Origin: Agrobacterium tumefaciens
GTDB lineage: Bacteria; Pseudomonadota; Alphaproteobacteria; Rhizobiales; Rhizobiaceae
DNA length: 64,000 nt
Assembly: GCA_017744915.1 (NCBI GenBank)
Contig: JAGIAH010000001.1
Span: forward strand, 620,001 to 684,000
Direction of reading: 5' to 3'
The notes under the pieces are model-generated. The model was not told where the DNA came from. It worked only from the letters and a program-made list of their open reading frames with translations, and did no database searches. The number at the start of each line of letters is the position of its first letter. The stretch's first letter is position 1. Positions 9,493-18,770 of this stretch are shown here, piece by piece. The position numbers and the translations under genes were made by a program.

Positions 9493-9511
9493 CGAACCGC
9501 ATAAAGGTTCG
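9493..9511 (-). promoter_or_regulatory. Inverted repeat upstream of the kdp operon
   Basis: CGAACC (9493-9498) and GGTTCG (9506-9511) flank a 7-base spacer GCATAAA, about 125 bases upstream of the first kdp cistron. It is a candidate regulator site in the kdp promoter region; linkage to KdpE is only positional. No clear -35/-10 pair was identified. Confidence 0.25.
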
Positions 9512-9555
9512 AGACGGCGACAGATGGAATAAAATAGGAATCCTATAGGAATTTT

Positions 9556-9577
9556 GATGCCCGCGGAAACGGGCATC
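9556..9577 (-). terminator. Hairpin after ansA
   Basis: GATGCCCG (9556-9563) and CGGGCATC (9570-9577) form an 8-bp stem with a 6-base loop, 11 bases beyond the asparaginase stop. It lacks a T run on the minus strand, so a terminator role is likely but not certain. It separates the ans unit from kdp. Confidence 0.5.
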
Positions 9578-9588
9578 CTTACCGCTTC

Positions 9589-10542
9589 TTAATGAGAGAG
9601 CGGTTCGCCAAAGGCGGACATGATGGTTTCCGCCGGGCTTTTGCCGGCGAGCAGTGCTGCCAGCAGAATGCGGGCCTGCCCCGGCCGAAGCGTGGATGAA
9701 TGCACGGCACCCGCCACGACGAGATCATGCCCGCCGCCGCCGCCGCCATAACTTGCAACCAGCAGGCCTTCGGGCACACGGCTGGAAACCACGACCGGAA
9801 CGCGGCGCTCTGCGCAGCGCTTCACCGCGTCAGCGATAAGCGGATTGGCATTGCCGGAACCGAGTGCGGCAAGCACGATACCTTTTGCGCCGGCCGCAAG
9901 GCTGGCATCGATATGGGTCGCGTCACAACCGGGATGAATGGCGACGATATCGACCCTGATATCCGTGACGGGAGCAGCAAGCTTCGGCGCTGCGGCGTGG
10001 ATAAGCGGCCGCGCCGAACGGAAGGCATCCGCCGCATCCGCACTCAACTTGTAAAGTCCCCAGGCCGGCAGACAGCGACCACCGAAGGAAAGGAGTACAC
10101 CCTGTTCGGCATTCCGCTGATCGAGCGCGGTTTCTATCGCCTTCGCCAGATTGGTCGGCCCATCCGCATCCTTGTGATCCGCCGTAAATTGCGCGCCGGT
10201 GAAAACAACGGGCTTGGCAAGGGCGTGCTGCAGATGCACCAGCAGCGACGATTCTTCCATCGCGTCGGTTCCATGCAGAATGACGATGCCCGCCACGGCG
10301 GGATCGCTGAGTTCGATGCCAACGGCATCGCTGATGCGCTGCATATCAGCCAGGGTCAGGCTGGACGAATCCTTCGCCATCAGGTCGACCGGCTTCAGCC
10401 GGGCGTTGACATGCGGAACCAGCGCCAGCAGGTCCTCGCCGGAAAGGCTGGGGGTGCTGGCGCCATCGGCGCCACGCCGGCTGGCGATGGTGCCACCGGT
10501 GGCGATGACCGCCACCAGTGGAGCTTCACCCTGCCCGCTCAA
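9589..10542 (-). CDS. ansA: L-asparaginase
   Basis: 317 residues. Both catalytic motifs of the bacterial asparaginase family are present: ATGGTIAS near residue 15 and [10 protein letters not shown] in the middle. There is no signal peptide, so it is predicted to be cytoplasmic. It hydrolyses L-asparagine to aspartate and ammonia. The start ATG overlaps the end of the permease gene by 4 bases, indicating translational coupling. Together with the permease and aspartase it forms a pathway asparagine to aspartate to fumarate, as in the ans genes described in Rhizobium etli. Confidence 0.88.
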   Translation of the reverse strand: MSGQGEAPLVAVIATGGTIASRRGADGASTPSLSGEDLLALVPHVNARLKPVDLMAKDSSSLTLADMQRISDAVGIELSDPAVAGIVILHGTDAMEESSLLVHLQHALAKPVVFTGAQFTADHKDADGPTNLAKAIETALDQRNAEQGVLLSFGGRCLPAWGLYKLSADAADAFRSARPLIHAAAPKLAAPVTDIRVDIVAIHPGCDATHIDASLAAGAKGIVLAALGSGNANPLIADAVKRCAERRVPVVVSSRVPEGLLVASYGGGGGGHDLVVAGAVHSSTLRPGQARILLAALLAGKSPAETIMSAFGEPLSH

Positions 10543-11996
10543 TGCGATGCTCCTGCGCCCGCACGTTCGCCCGCAAGGCGATAGATGCGGTCACGCAGCA
10601 GATACCAGCCGATGACCAGTGCCGGGATGATGACGAGCAGCGAGGCGATGGTCCAGGAGCCGACGGGATAATCGAAGGCCATCAGCACCAGCACGCCGAA
10701 CAGGAAAATGAGCGTGAGAATACCGGTATAGGGCGCGCCGAACATGCGGAAATCCGGACGCACGAGTTCACCCCGCTTGGAAAGCTGCCAGAGCTTCAGC
10801 TGGCAGAGCACGATGACGGCCCAAGCGCAGATGATGCCGAGCGCCGAAAGGTTGAGCGCGATCTCGAAGGCGGCAGAAGGAACGACCGCGTTCAAAGCCA
10901 CGCCGAGAACCGTGACGACGGCGGTGACCGCAATGCCGCCATAGGGCACGCCGTTCTTGTTCATCTTCGCAAGTGCGGCCGGCGCCGAGCCGGAAACCGC
11001 CATGGAGTGGAGAATGCGGCCAGTGGAATAAAGGCCGGCATTAAGGGAGGACAACACGGCGGTGAGAACAACGAGGTTCATGATCACGTCAGCGCCCTGC
11101 ACGCCGATGGAGCCGAAGAAGGTCACGAACGGGCTCTCGCCGGCCTTGTAGGCGGTGTAGGGCAGAAGCAGCGCGAACAGCAGCACCGAACCGACGTAAA
11201 AAACCACGAGGCGCAGAACCACGGCGCGGATGGCGCGCGGCATGACCTTGCGCGGATCTTCGGTTTCGCCCGCAGCCGTGCCGATCAGCTCGATCGAGGC
11301 GTAAGCGAAGACGACACCCTGTATGATCACGAAGGCGGGAAGAATACCGTTCGGGAAGAAGCCGCCATTATCGGTGATGATGCTGAAACCGGTGACATGG
11401 CCTTCGATCGGCGTGCCGAAAATGACGAAATAAATACCGACGACGAGGAAGATTGCGAGTGCCAGCACCTTGATCAGGCTGAACCAGAATTCAAGCTCGC
11501 CGAAGACCTTCACCGACAGCATGTTCATCGCCAGCACGACCAGAAGTGCCGTCATCGCGAATACCCACTGGTCGATACCGGCGAGCCACGGAACATATTG
11601 CTTGAAGAAATTCATATAGAGCGCGACGGCGGTCACGTCCGCCACCGAGGTCATGGCCCAGTTCAACCAATACATCCAGCCGGCCGCAAAGGCCATCTTC
11701 TCGCCGTAGAATTCACGGGCATAGGAGACGAAGGAACCGGAGCTCGGGCGATGCATGATCAGCTCGCCAAGCGCGCGCAGCACCAGAAACGCGAAGAAAC
11801 CGCAGAGCGCATAAACGAAAACCAGCGCCGGGCCAGCCTGCGCGAGACGCCCGCCCGCACCCAGAAAGAGCCCCGTGCCGATGGCGCCACCGATGGCAAT
11901 CATCTGGATTTGGCGCGGTTTGAGGGCCTTGTGGTAACCGAGATCCTCTTCGATGAAGACCTCACGTTCGGCGGGTGCCGTTTTTCCAGAATGCAT
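10539..11996 (-). CDS. ansP: Amino-acid permease, likely asparagine importer
   Basis: 485 residues with about twelve hydrophobic segments, APC superfamily. The N-terminal [16 protein letters not shown] and the following [12 protein letters not shown] are typical of the AnsP/GabP/AroP group of proton-coupled amino-acid transporters. Coupling to asparaginase by a 4-base overlap is the main reason for assigning asparagine as substrate. Transcription starts in the 270-base divergent region shared with aspA, which contains two matching 19-bp sites. Confidence 0.82.
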   Translation of the reverse strand: MHSGKTAPAEREVFIEEDLGYHKALKPRQIQMIAIGGAIGTGLFLGAGGRLAQAGPALVFVYALCGFFAFLVLRALGELIMHRPSSGSFVSYAREFYGEKMAFAAGWMYWLNWAMTSVADVTAVALYMNFFKQYVPWLAGIDQWVFAMTALLVVLAMNMLSVKVFGELEFWFSLIKVLALAIFLVVGIYFVIFGTPIEGHVTGFSIITDNGGFFPNGILPAFVIIQGVVFAYASIELIGTAAGETEDPRKVMPRAIRAVVLRLVVFYVGSVLLFALLLPYTAYKAGESPFVTFFGSIGVQGADVIMNLVVLTAVLSSLNAGLYSTGRILHSMAVSGSAPAALAKMNKNGVPYGGIAVTAVVTVLGVALNAVVPSAAFEIALNLSALGIICAWAVIVLCQLKLWQLSKRGELVRPDFRMFGAPYTGILTLIFLFGVLVLMAFDYPVGSWTIASLLVIIPALVIGWYLLRDRIYRLAGERAGAGASH

Positions 11997-12103
11997 GGAT
12001 TTATCCTCCCGATAAAACGCTTGTAATCGGCAATAAGCCGGAAATCAAAGTGGAACTGGCGTCGTCCCCAAGGCTGGAAATATGGCCAGCGAATGCATGC
12101 ATG

Positions 12104-12122
12104 CTGTAAAGCTGCATGACAG
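12104..12122. promoter_or_regulatory. Candidate AnsR operator 1
   Basis: CTGTAAAGCTGCATGACAG lies about 108 bases upstream of the ansP start. It matches the reverse complement of the site at 12214-12232 at 16 of 19 positions. The CTGT...ACAG ends give the dyad symmetry expected for a dimeric GntR-family repressor. Confidence 0.6.
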
Positions 12123-12213
12123 ATTTTCGCCCTCATAATGGCAGATAATGCCGTTCGTCAAGGGTATTCGATATGATTGACCTTCTCCCCCACCACGATT
12201 AAGGTCGAAAAAT

Positions 12214-12232
12214 CTGTAAGACAGCTTTACAG
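12214..12232. promoter_or_regulatory. Candidate AnsR operator 2
   Basis: CTGTAAGACAGCTTTACAG is a near-perfect dyad (CTGTAA...TTACAG) ending 34 bases before the aspA start. It is the inverted partner of the 12104-12122 site; the centres are 110 bp apart, so each divergent promoter has one. Confidence 0.65.
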
Positions 12233-12266
12233 ATATTGCAACGCTTAAAAGCCAGTGGAGGAAAAA

Positions 12267-13694
12267 GTGAGCGTGACGCGCAGGGAGCATGATTTGCTCG
12301 GAACGAAGGAAATTCCGGCAGATGTCTATTGGGGTGTGCACACGGCACGCGCGGTGGAAAACTTCAAGATCACCGGGGTGACCATCGGCCACAACCCTTA
12401 TCTCATCAGGGGACTGGCCTATGTGAAGGAGGCGGCCGCACGCGCAAATCACGAACTCGGCCTGCTGGATACGGAGCGTATGGAAGCAATCGCGGAAGCC
12501 TGCCGCGAAATCCGCGCCGGCGCGCTGCACGAGCAATTCGTGGTGGATGAAATTCAGGGCGGAGCCGGCACTTCCACCAATATGAACGCCAATGAGGTCA
12601 TCGCCAACCGTGCGCTTGAACTGCTTGGCCACGAAAAAGGCGATTACGCCCGTCTTCACCCGAACGACCATGTCAATCTCAGCCAGTCGACCAATGACGC
12701 CTATCCGACGGCGGTCAATGTCGGCCTGATCGAATCAATCGACGATCTGGCGGCCTCCATGGGCGTGCTGAAGGACGCGTTCGACCGCAAGGCGCAGGAA
12801 TTTGCCGGTTTCATCAAGATCGGCCGCACGCAGCTGCAGGACGCCGTGCCGATGACACTCGGCCAGGAATTCCGCACTTTCGTGGTGATGCTCGGCGAAG
12901 ATCAGGCCCGCCTGATCGAATCCGCCGCGCTGCTGCACGAGATCAATCTCGGTGCCACCGCCATCGGCACAGGGCTCAATGCGCCACGCGGTTACGCCGC
13001 GCTTGCCTGCCAGCATCTGGCTGAGCTGACCGGACGGCCGCTCGTGACAGCTGCCGACCTGATCGAAGCCACACAGGACCCCGGTGCCTTCGTGCATCTC
13101 TCCGGCGTGCTGAAACGCGTTGCCGTCAAGCTGTCGAAGACTTGCAACGACCTTCGCCTGCTCTCCTCCGGCCCGCGCGCCGGCATCGGCGAGATCACCC
13201 TGCCCTCGGTTCAGGCAGGGTCCAGCATCATGCCGGGCAAGATCAATCCGGTCATTCCCGAAGTGGTCAACCAGGTCGCCTATGCGGTGATCGGCAATGA
13301 CATCACCATCACCATGGCCGCCGAAGCCGGGCAGCTGCAGCTGAACGCTTTCGAGCCCATCATCGTGCGGGCGTTGTCGCAGAGCATCAGCCAGCTGAGC
13401 GCCGCCTGCCGCACCCTGGCGGAACGCTGCGTCGAGGGCATCGTCGCAAACCCCGCCATCATGGCACAGCGTGTGGAAGAATCGATCGGTCTCGCCACCG
13501 CGCTTAATCCGCTGATCGGTTATTACGCGGCGACGGAAGTGGCGAAGGAAGCGCTTGCCAGCGGCCGCACCGTGCCGCAGGTGGTTCTGGAACGGGGTTA
13601 TCTGACGGAAGCGCAATTGCAGCAGGCGCTGAGCCCGCGGCATCTTGCCAACCTGCCCGCCGTCACGGCTGGCGAAGCCGATCTTCGCCAATGA
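12267..13694 (+). CDS. aspA: Aspartate ammonia-lyase (aspartase)
   Basis: 475 residues from GTG 12267, chosen because GGAGG at 12257-12261 lies 5 bases upstream; a GTG at 12255 would overlap that ribosome site. Fumarase/aspartase superfamily marks are GAGTSTNMNANEV, NDHVNLSQSTNDAYPT and the signature GSSIMPGKINPV. The enzyme converts aspartate to fumarate and ammonia, completing asparagine breakdown begun by AnsP and AnsA; the equivalent gene in R. etli is called ansB. The last 32 bases overlap the end of the convergent GntR gene, so the two mRNAs are antisense at their 3' ends. Confidence 0.93.
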   Translation: MSVTRREHDLLGTKEIPADVYWGVHTARAVENFKITGVTIGHNPYLIRGLAYVKEAAARANHELGLLDTERMEAIAEACREIRAGALHEQFVVDEIQGGAGTSTNMNANEVIANRALELLGHEKGDYARLHPNDHVNLSQSTNDAYPTAVNVGLIESIDDLAASMGVLKDAFDRKAQEFAGFIKIGRTQLQDAVPMTLGQEFRTFVVMLGEDQARLIESAALLHEINLGATAIGTGLNAPRGYAALACQHLAELTGRPLVTAADLIEATQDPGAFVHLSGVLKRVAVKLSKTCNDLRLLSSGPRAGIGEITLPSVQAGSSIMPGKINPVIPEVVNQVAYAVIGNDITITMAAEAGQLQLNAFEPIIVRALSQSISQLSAACRTLAERCVEGIVANPAIMAQRVEESIGLATALNPLIGYYAATEVAKEALASGRTVPQVVLERGYLTEAQLQQALSPRHLANLPAVTAGEADLRQ

Positions 13695-14379
13695 TCGTCG
13701 TCACCACCTGCTTCACCTGGCCGAGGTGAATTTCCATCGCCTCACGCGCCTCGGGTGCTGAACTCCGCCGGATTGCCTCGACGATCCGGCGGTGCTCGAA
13801 ATTCGAGGCTACACGGCGGCCCGCCATCAGGTTCACCATCTCGGACTGCTGGGAAAGGGCTTCGCGGGCATCTGCCACGACCTTGGCGAACAGCCCGTTG
13901 GCCGAAGCCTCCGCAATGGCGCAGTGAAATTGCCCGTCAAGCAGCACCCAGGGATGCGGCCTCTCTTCGGCCTCCATCCGGTCGCAAAGATCCAGAAGGG
14001 CCGCCAGTTGCGCATCCGTGCGCCTCAGCGCCGCCCAGCCGGCGGCCGGCACCTCGATGAAGGGGCGGGCCTCGATCAGATCGCGGGCGGAATAGGCTCC
14101 GTAATTCAGTTCGGAAGGCGGCGCCAGCGTCATCACATAAGTGCCGCTGCCGGTGCGGGTCTGCGTCAGACCCAGCGTCTGAAGCGAGCGCAGCGCCTCG
14201 CGGATGATCGGCCGGCTGACGCCATATCGCACCGCCAGATGGGATTCGGCAGGCAGCCGGGTACCGACCGCAAGCTGCCCCGAGGTGATGGCGGAGCGGA
14301 TATCCTCGAACACCGCTTCCGCGGCATTCTTGCGATTGATCGGCTGTGCCTCCGCAAGCCAATCCGACAACCCGCCCAT
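13663..14379 (-). CDS. ansR: GntR-family (FadR/FCD) regulator, probable AnsR
   Basis: 238 residues from ATG 14379, chosen for the GGGAGGG just upstream; an in-frame start at 14454 has none. The winged-helix domain covers about residues 20-85 with recognition helix HLAVRYGVSRPIIREALRSL, followed by an all-helical FCD ligand domain. It is convergent with aspA and overlaps it by 32 bases. By comparison with the R. etli ansR gene it probably represses the asparagine genes and responds to asparagine or aspartate, binding the two 19-bp sites at 12104 and 12214. That target assignment is inference. Confidence 0.75.
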   Translation of the reverse strand: MGGLSDWLAEAQPINRKNAAEAVFEDIRSAITSGQLAVGTRLPAESHLAVRYGVSRPIIREALRSLQTLGLTQTRTGSGTYVMTLAPPSELNYGAYSARDLIEARPFIEVPAAGWAALRRTDAQLAALLDLCDRMEAEERPHPWVLLDGQFHCAIAEASANGLFAKVVADAREALSQQSEMVNLMAGRRVASNFEHRRIVEAIRRSSAPEAREAMEIHLGQVKQVVTTIIGEDRLRQP

Positions 14380-14580
14380 CTTCAAACCCTCCCGCACCCA
14401 ATGTGATCCGCAATATCGGCGCAAAATCCTGAAGGGTTTTACAAGGCGCGACATGCGGATTCGATACGCAAGATCATACGACCGCCCATAAACGAAAGGA
14501 CGGCCGCCGCTCTTACGGCTAAGCCGACCTTCCTAACATTATCCTGCCCATGGGAACAACGATGGCGGATATTTTTATGG

Positions 14581-14606
14581 GGAGTGAGGAAACCTGCCCT
14601 CACTCC
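14581..14606 (-). terminator. Hairpin downstream of the RND pump gene
   Basis: GGAGTGAGG (14581-14589) and CCTCACTCC (14598-14606) form a 9-bp stem with an 8-base loop just after the RND stop codon. No T run follows on the minus strand. Probable transcription end of the efflux operon. Confidence 0.5.
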
Positions 14607-14616
14607 ATTTCCGCTG

Positions 14617-17600
14617 TCACGCCTTTACTTCCGCTCCCTCCGGCTTCTCATCCTCGCGCGGAATACGGAACCACGCGACATAGAGCGCCGGCAGGAAAAG
14701 CAGCGTCAGCGCCGTGCCGATCACGATACCGCCCATCATGGCATAGGCCATCGGACCCCAGAATACTTCCCGGGATATGGGAATGAGGGCAAGCGTGGCC
14801 GCCGCCGCCGTCAGCATGATCGGTCGCATGCGGTGCTCGGTCGCCTCGATGACGGCACGCCAGGCCGAGACCCCCTCGCTTCTCAGATGCTCGATCTGCA
14901 CCACGAGGATGACCGAGTTGCGGATCAAGATGCCGATCAGCGCCAGCACGCCCAGAATGGCGACGAAGCCCATCGGCGCATTGGAGAAGAGCAGCGCCAC
15001 CACCACGCCGATCAGCGCGGTCGGCGCCACGGCGAAGACCAGGAACAGCCGGCTGAAGCTTTGCAGCTGGATCATCAGGATCGTCGCCATCGCAAACAGC
15101 ATCAAGGGCACGACCGCAACGATCGGCGCTTGCGAATCCGCGCTGGATTCAACCGAGCCACCAATCTCAAGCTTGTAACCGACGGGAAGCATTTTCTCGA
15201 AGGCTTCGAGTTTCGGCTTCAACTGCTCCACAATCGTCGCAGGCTGGGTCGGGCCGATAATGGCAGCCTTGACGGTAACCGTCGGGATCCGGTCACGACG
15301 CCAGATGGTGGGCTGTTCCAGTTCGTAGCGGAAATTGGCAATCGCCGAGAGCGGCACGGCCTTGCCGTTGGTCGCGGGCAATTGCAGGTTCTGCAAGGTC
15401 TCGATGGAGCCGCGTTCCGCCAGCTGCGCCCGCGCCACCACGTTGACGAGATAGATATCATCCCGAACCTGGGTGACAGTGGAGCCCTCGACGATGCTGT
15501 TCATGGCATTGGCGATGTCTTCCGAGGAGACGCCGAGCTGGCGGGCCTTGTCCTGCAGAACATCGACCTTGACCACGCGCGTCGGCTCGTTCCAGTCCAT
15601 GACCAGATTGGACAGCAGCCGGTGTTCTCCAACGATGCCCGACAATTCCTGGCCAAGTTCACGGACTTTCTGGATATCGGGACCGCTCAGGCGATATTGC
15701 ACCGGTTTTCCGACCGGCGGGCCGATATCGAGCAATTTCACGAAGGCGTCAGTGCCGGTAAATGTACGGTCCAGATAATCCTGCAACTCGGCGCGCACCT
15801 TGTCGCGCACGTCCAGCCCCTTGGTGACGATGACCGTCTGGCCGAAAGTGACGTCAGGCGTCTGCACGTCGAAAGACAGGATGAAACGCGGCGCACCTTC
15901 ACCGACATAGGTCGTCCAGTGATCGATATCCGGATTCTTGGCCAGCATGTCCTGCTCGAACTTGGCCATCTGCCGGTTGGTTTCAGCAATCGAACTGTTC
16001 TGCGGCAGGTTCCAGTCAACGATAAGTTCCACACGGTCTGATGACGGGAAGAACTGCTGCTGCACCAGGCTCATGCCGCCGATGGACAGGGCAAACAACG
16101 CAACCGTGGCGATGATCGTCACCCAACGCCAGCGCAGCGCCCGGCCGAGAAGCCAGGAAAAGGCGGAGGCAAAACGGCCCTTCTTCTCATGGTGCGATTT
16201 CATCGTCTTCGGCAGGATCGTCACGCCGAGCAGCGGCGTAAACAGCACCGCGACGATCCACGACACGATGAGTGAAACGGCGATCACGACAAAAAGCGTG
16301 AAGGTGAACTCACCCGCCGCGCTGTTGTTGAGACCGACGGGAATGAAGCCGGCAACGGTGACCAGCGTACCCGTGAGCATCGGGAAAGCGGTGGACGTGT
16401 AAACATAGGTCGCCGCTTTCCTGAGATCGTCTCCGACCTCAAGCCGCGCCACCATCATCTCGACGGCGATCATCGCATCGTCGACGAGAAGCCCGAGCGC
16501 GATGATGAGCGCACCCAGCGAGATACGTTGCAGCGAGATGCCGGTATATTCCATGTAGACGAAAGTGATCGCCAGCACGAGCGGAATGGAGACGGCAACC
16601 ACCATGCCGGCCCTGAGGCCAAGGCTGATGAAGCTGATGACGAGAACGATGGCGATGGCCTCGAACAGAGCCGAGGTAAAGCCGGAGACCGCCTCATCGA
16701 CCACGGCCGGCTGATCGGACACGCGGTGCACATCGACGCCGATCGGCAGATCCGCAACGACGCGCTTCATCTCCGCGTCCAGTGCCTCACCGAAATGCAG
16801 TAGGTTCGCACCGGTTTTCATGCCGATCGCAAGGCCGATGGCCGGCTGGCCGTTAAAACGGAACAGCGAGGATGGCGGATCGGCATAACCGCGCCGGATG
16901 GTCGCCACTTCCGTCAGTGGGAAGAAGCGGTTGTTGACGCGCAGATTGATGGATCGCAGGCTGTCTTCCGAGGTGAACTGGCCACTGACGCGCAGCGCCA
17001 CACGCTCCGGCCCGGCATTAACGAAACCGGACTGGGTGACGGCGTTCTGGGATTGCAATGTCTTGATGATCGATTGCTGGTCGATGCCGAGCGCCGCGAT
17101 CTGGCGCGTGGAAAATTCCAGATAGATCGCCTCATCCTGCGCGCCGATGACATCGACCTTGCCGATATTGTCGACGGTCAGCACCTTCGCACGCGCATCT
17201 TCCACCAGGTCGCGCAATTGCCGCTGGCTGAGGCCGTCGCTGGTGAAAGCATAGATATTGCCATAGACATCGCCGAAACGGTCATTGAAGAAGGGGCCGA
17301 CGACGCCCGAGGGAAACTCTCCCTTGATGTCGCCGATCATGTTGCGCACCCGAACCCAGGTGGGCTCGACATTGCGCGCCTTGGTTTCCGGCACCAGCTC
17401 CACGAAGATGGTCGTGCGGCCGGCCACCGTCTGGCTGCGCAGATAATCGAGATTGTCGAGTTCCTCGAGCTTCTTCTCGATCCTGTCGGTGACCTGGCGG
17501 GCCACTTCTTCCGCCGAAGCGCCCGGCCATTGCGCGCTGATCACCATGGTCTTGATGGTGAAGTTCGGATCTTCCTCACGGCCGAGGTTGAGATAGGAGA

Positions 17601-17688
17601 AAACGCCGGCGAGAAGGAAAACCAGCATGAAATACCAGATGAGCGAACGGTGTTCGAGCGCCCAGTCGGAAAGGTTGAATTTCTTCAC
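14617..17688 (-). CDS. RND efflux transporter (HAE1-type inner-membrane pump)
   Basis: 1023 residues, full length for the family. It has the duplicated plan: one N-terminal membrane helix, a large periplasmic loop, a six-helix block, then a repeat of that pattern. The proton-relay acidic pair is visible in LGLLVDDAMIAVEMM in the fourth helix. It exports drugs, biocides or metabolites using proton flow, with adaptors and an outer-membrane channel. Its ATG overlaps the end of the second adaptor gene by 4 bases. No outer-membrane channel gene is adjacent, so a TolC-like protein encoded elsewhere is needed. Substrate unknown. Confidence 0.92.
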   Translation of the reverse strand: MKKFNLSDWALEHRSLIWYFMLVFLLAGVFSYLNLGREEDPNFTIKTMVISAQWPGASAEEVARQVTDRIEKKLEELDNLDYLRSQTVAGRTTIFVELVPETKARNVEPTWVRVRNMIGDIKGEFPSGVVGPFFNDRFGDVYGNIYAFTSDGLSQRQLRDLVEDARAKVLTVDNIGKVDVIGAQDEAIYLEFSTRQIAALGIDQQSIIKTLQSQNAVTQSGFVNAGPERVALRVSGQFTSEDSLRSINLRVNNRFFPLTEVATIRRGYADPPSSLFRFNGQPAIGLAIGMKTGANLLHFGEALDAEMKRVVADLPIGVDVHRVSDQPAVVDEAVSGFTSALFEAIAIVLVISFISLGLRAGMVVAVSIPLVLAITFVYMEYTGISLQRISLGALIIALGLLVDDAMIAVEMMVARLEVGDDLRKAATYVYTSTAFPMLTGTLVTVAGFIPVGLNNSAAGEFTFTLFVVIAVSLIVSWIVAVLFTPLLGVTILPKTMKSHHEKKGRFASAFSWLLGRALRWRWVTIIATVALFALSIGGMSLVQQQFFPSSDRVELIVDWNLPQNSSIAETNRQMAKFEQDMLAKNPDIDHWTTYVGEGAPRFILSFDVQTPDVTFGQTVIVTKGLDVRDKVRAELQDYLDRTFTGTDAFVKLLDIGPPVGKPVQYRLSGPDIQKVRELGQELSGIVGEHRLLSNLVMDWNEPTRVVKVDVLQDKARQLGVSSEDIANAMNSIVEGSTVTQVRDDIYLVNVVARAQLAERGSIETLQNLQLPATNGKAVPLSAIANFRYELEQPTIWRRDRIPTVTVKAAIIGPTQPATIVEQLKPKLEAFEKMLPVGYKLEIGGSVESSADSQAPIVAVVPLMLFAMATILMIQLQSFSRLFLVFAVAPTALIGVVVALLFSNAPMGFVAILGVLALIGILIRNSVILVVQIEHLRSEGVSAWRAVIEATEHRMRPIMLTAAAATLALIPISREVFWGPMAYAMMGGIVIGTALTLLFLPALYVAWFRIPREDEKPEGAEVKA

Positions 17689-18770
17689 TGACGGACCTCC
17701 TGATCGATCCTGATGGCTTGTCCATCCTTGAGCTTGTGAACACCGGCGCTGGCGACGCGTTCGCCAGGCTTGACGCCTCCGGTGATGCGCACGCTGCCGC
17801 CCTCGGCGGGTTCGCCTTCTATCGTGACCGGGCGGTAGGTCACCGTCGCCGTATCGGTATTGACGATCCAGACGCCCCAGCCATTCTCGGTTTTCAACAG
17901 TGCTGACGCGGGAAGCGTGATTTGCGGTTCGGAGGCGGCAAGCGCGAGCGCCGTGACGACGGAGCCCAACCGGAAGGTCGGCGGGGCATCCTGCAAGCTG
18001 ATTTTCGTGCGGCGGGTACGGGTTGCCGTTTCGGCTTCCGGAGCGATCTCGCGTACCACACCGGTGGTGCGGATTTTCGGATCGAGCTGCAGGGCGATCT
18101 CGAAGGTGGAGCCGATTTCCAGCCGCTGTGCCGCAAATTGCGGAACATCCACCACCACGTCGCGCACTTCCGGGCGCGCGATGGTCACCACCGTCTGGCC
18201 GGCGGAAACGACCTGACCGATTTCACCTGATGTGGCGGTTACCACGCCGTCAAATTCCGCACGCAGCTGCGCATAACCCAGCTGCTCCTCGGCCTTGTCC
18301 AGATTGGCGCGGGCCTTGGCGACGGAAGCGTTGGCCGTGCGTGTGGCCTGCTCCGCCTCTTCAAGTGCCGCTTCCGTGCCGCTGCGGGCTTCTGCCAGCA
18401 CACGCTGGCGCTGTTCGGTCGTCACCGCATTGGCGAGCTGCGCCTCTGCATTGGAAAGATCGGATTGCGCGCTTTTTACCGAAAGTTCCAGTGCTAACGG
18501 ATCGATCGACGCCACAACGTCGCCTTTCTTCACCAGATCGGCCACATCGACATTGCGGGCGATGATGCGGCCGAGAACGCGAAAACCAAGATCGGTCTGA
18601 ATGCGTGATTCCACCGTGCCCGTCAGCCGAAGCGCATCCGCCGACTTTTCCTCCACGACAACGGAGAGCACCGGGCGTGGCGCTTCAGCGGCCGCTTCCT
18701 GCTTTTCCTGGCAGGACGAGAGCGCAATGGCCGGAATGAGCAAAAACAAGCTTCTGTTTATCCTGAACAT
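17685..18770 (-). CDS. Second RND adaptor lipoprotein (membrane fusion protein)
   Basis: 361 residues. The N-terminal signal ends in the lipobox ALSSC (cysteine near residue 20), so it is likely lipid-anchored in the periplasmic face of the inner membrane. A lipoyl/barrel-sandwich half-motif, a central alpha-helical hairpin rich in Ala/Glu/Gln and the second half-motif ELGYAQLRAEFDGVVTATSG-type region follow. It starts on the last base of the first adaptor gene and overlaps the pump gene by 4 bases. Paired adaptors for one RND pump are known from Pseudomonas TriABC. Confidence 0.9.
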   Translation of the reverse strand: MFRINRSLFLLIPAIALSSCQEKQEAAAEAPRPVLSVVVEEKSADALRLTGTVESRIQTDLGFRVLGRIIARNVDVADLVKKGDVVASIDPLALELSVKSAQSDLSNAEAQLANAVTTEQRQRVLAEARSGTEAALEEAEQATRTANASVAKARANLDKAEEQLGYAQLRAEFDGVVTATSGEIGQVVSAGQTVVTIARPEVRDVVVDVPQFAAQRLEIGSTFEIALQLDPKIRTTGVVREIAPEAETATRTRRTKISLQDAPPTFRLGSVVTALALAASEPQITLPASALLKTENGWGVWIVNTDTATVTYRPVTIEGEPAEGGSVRITGGVKPGERVASAGVHKLKDGQAIRIDQEVRQ

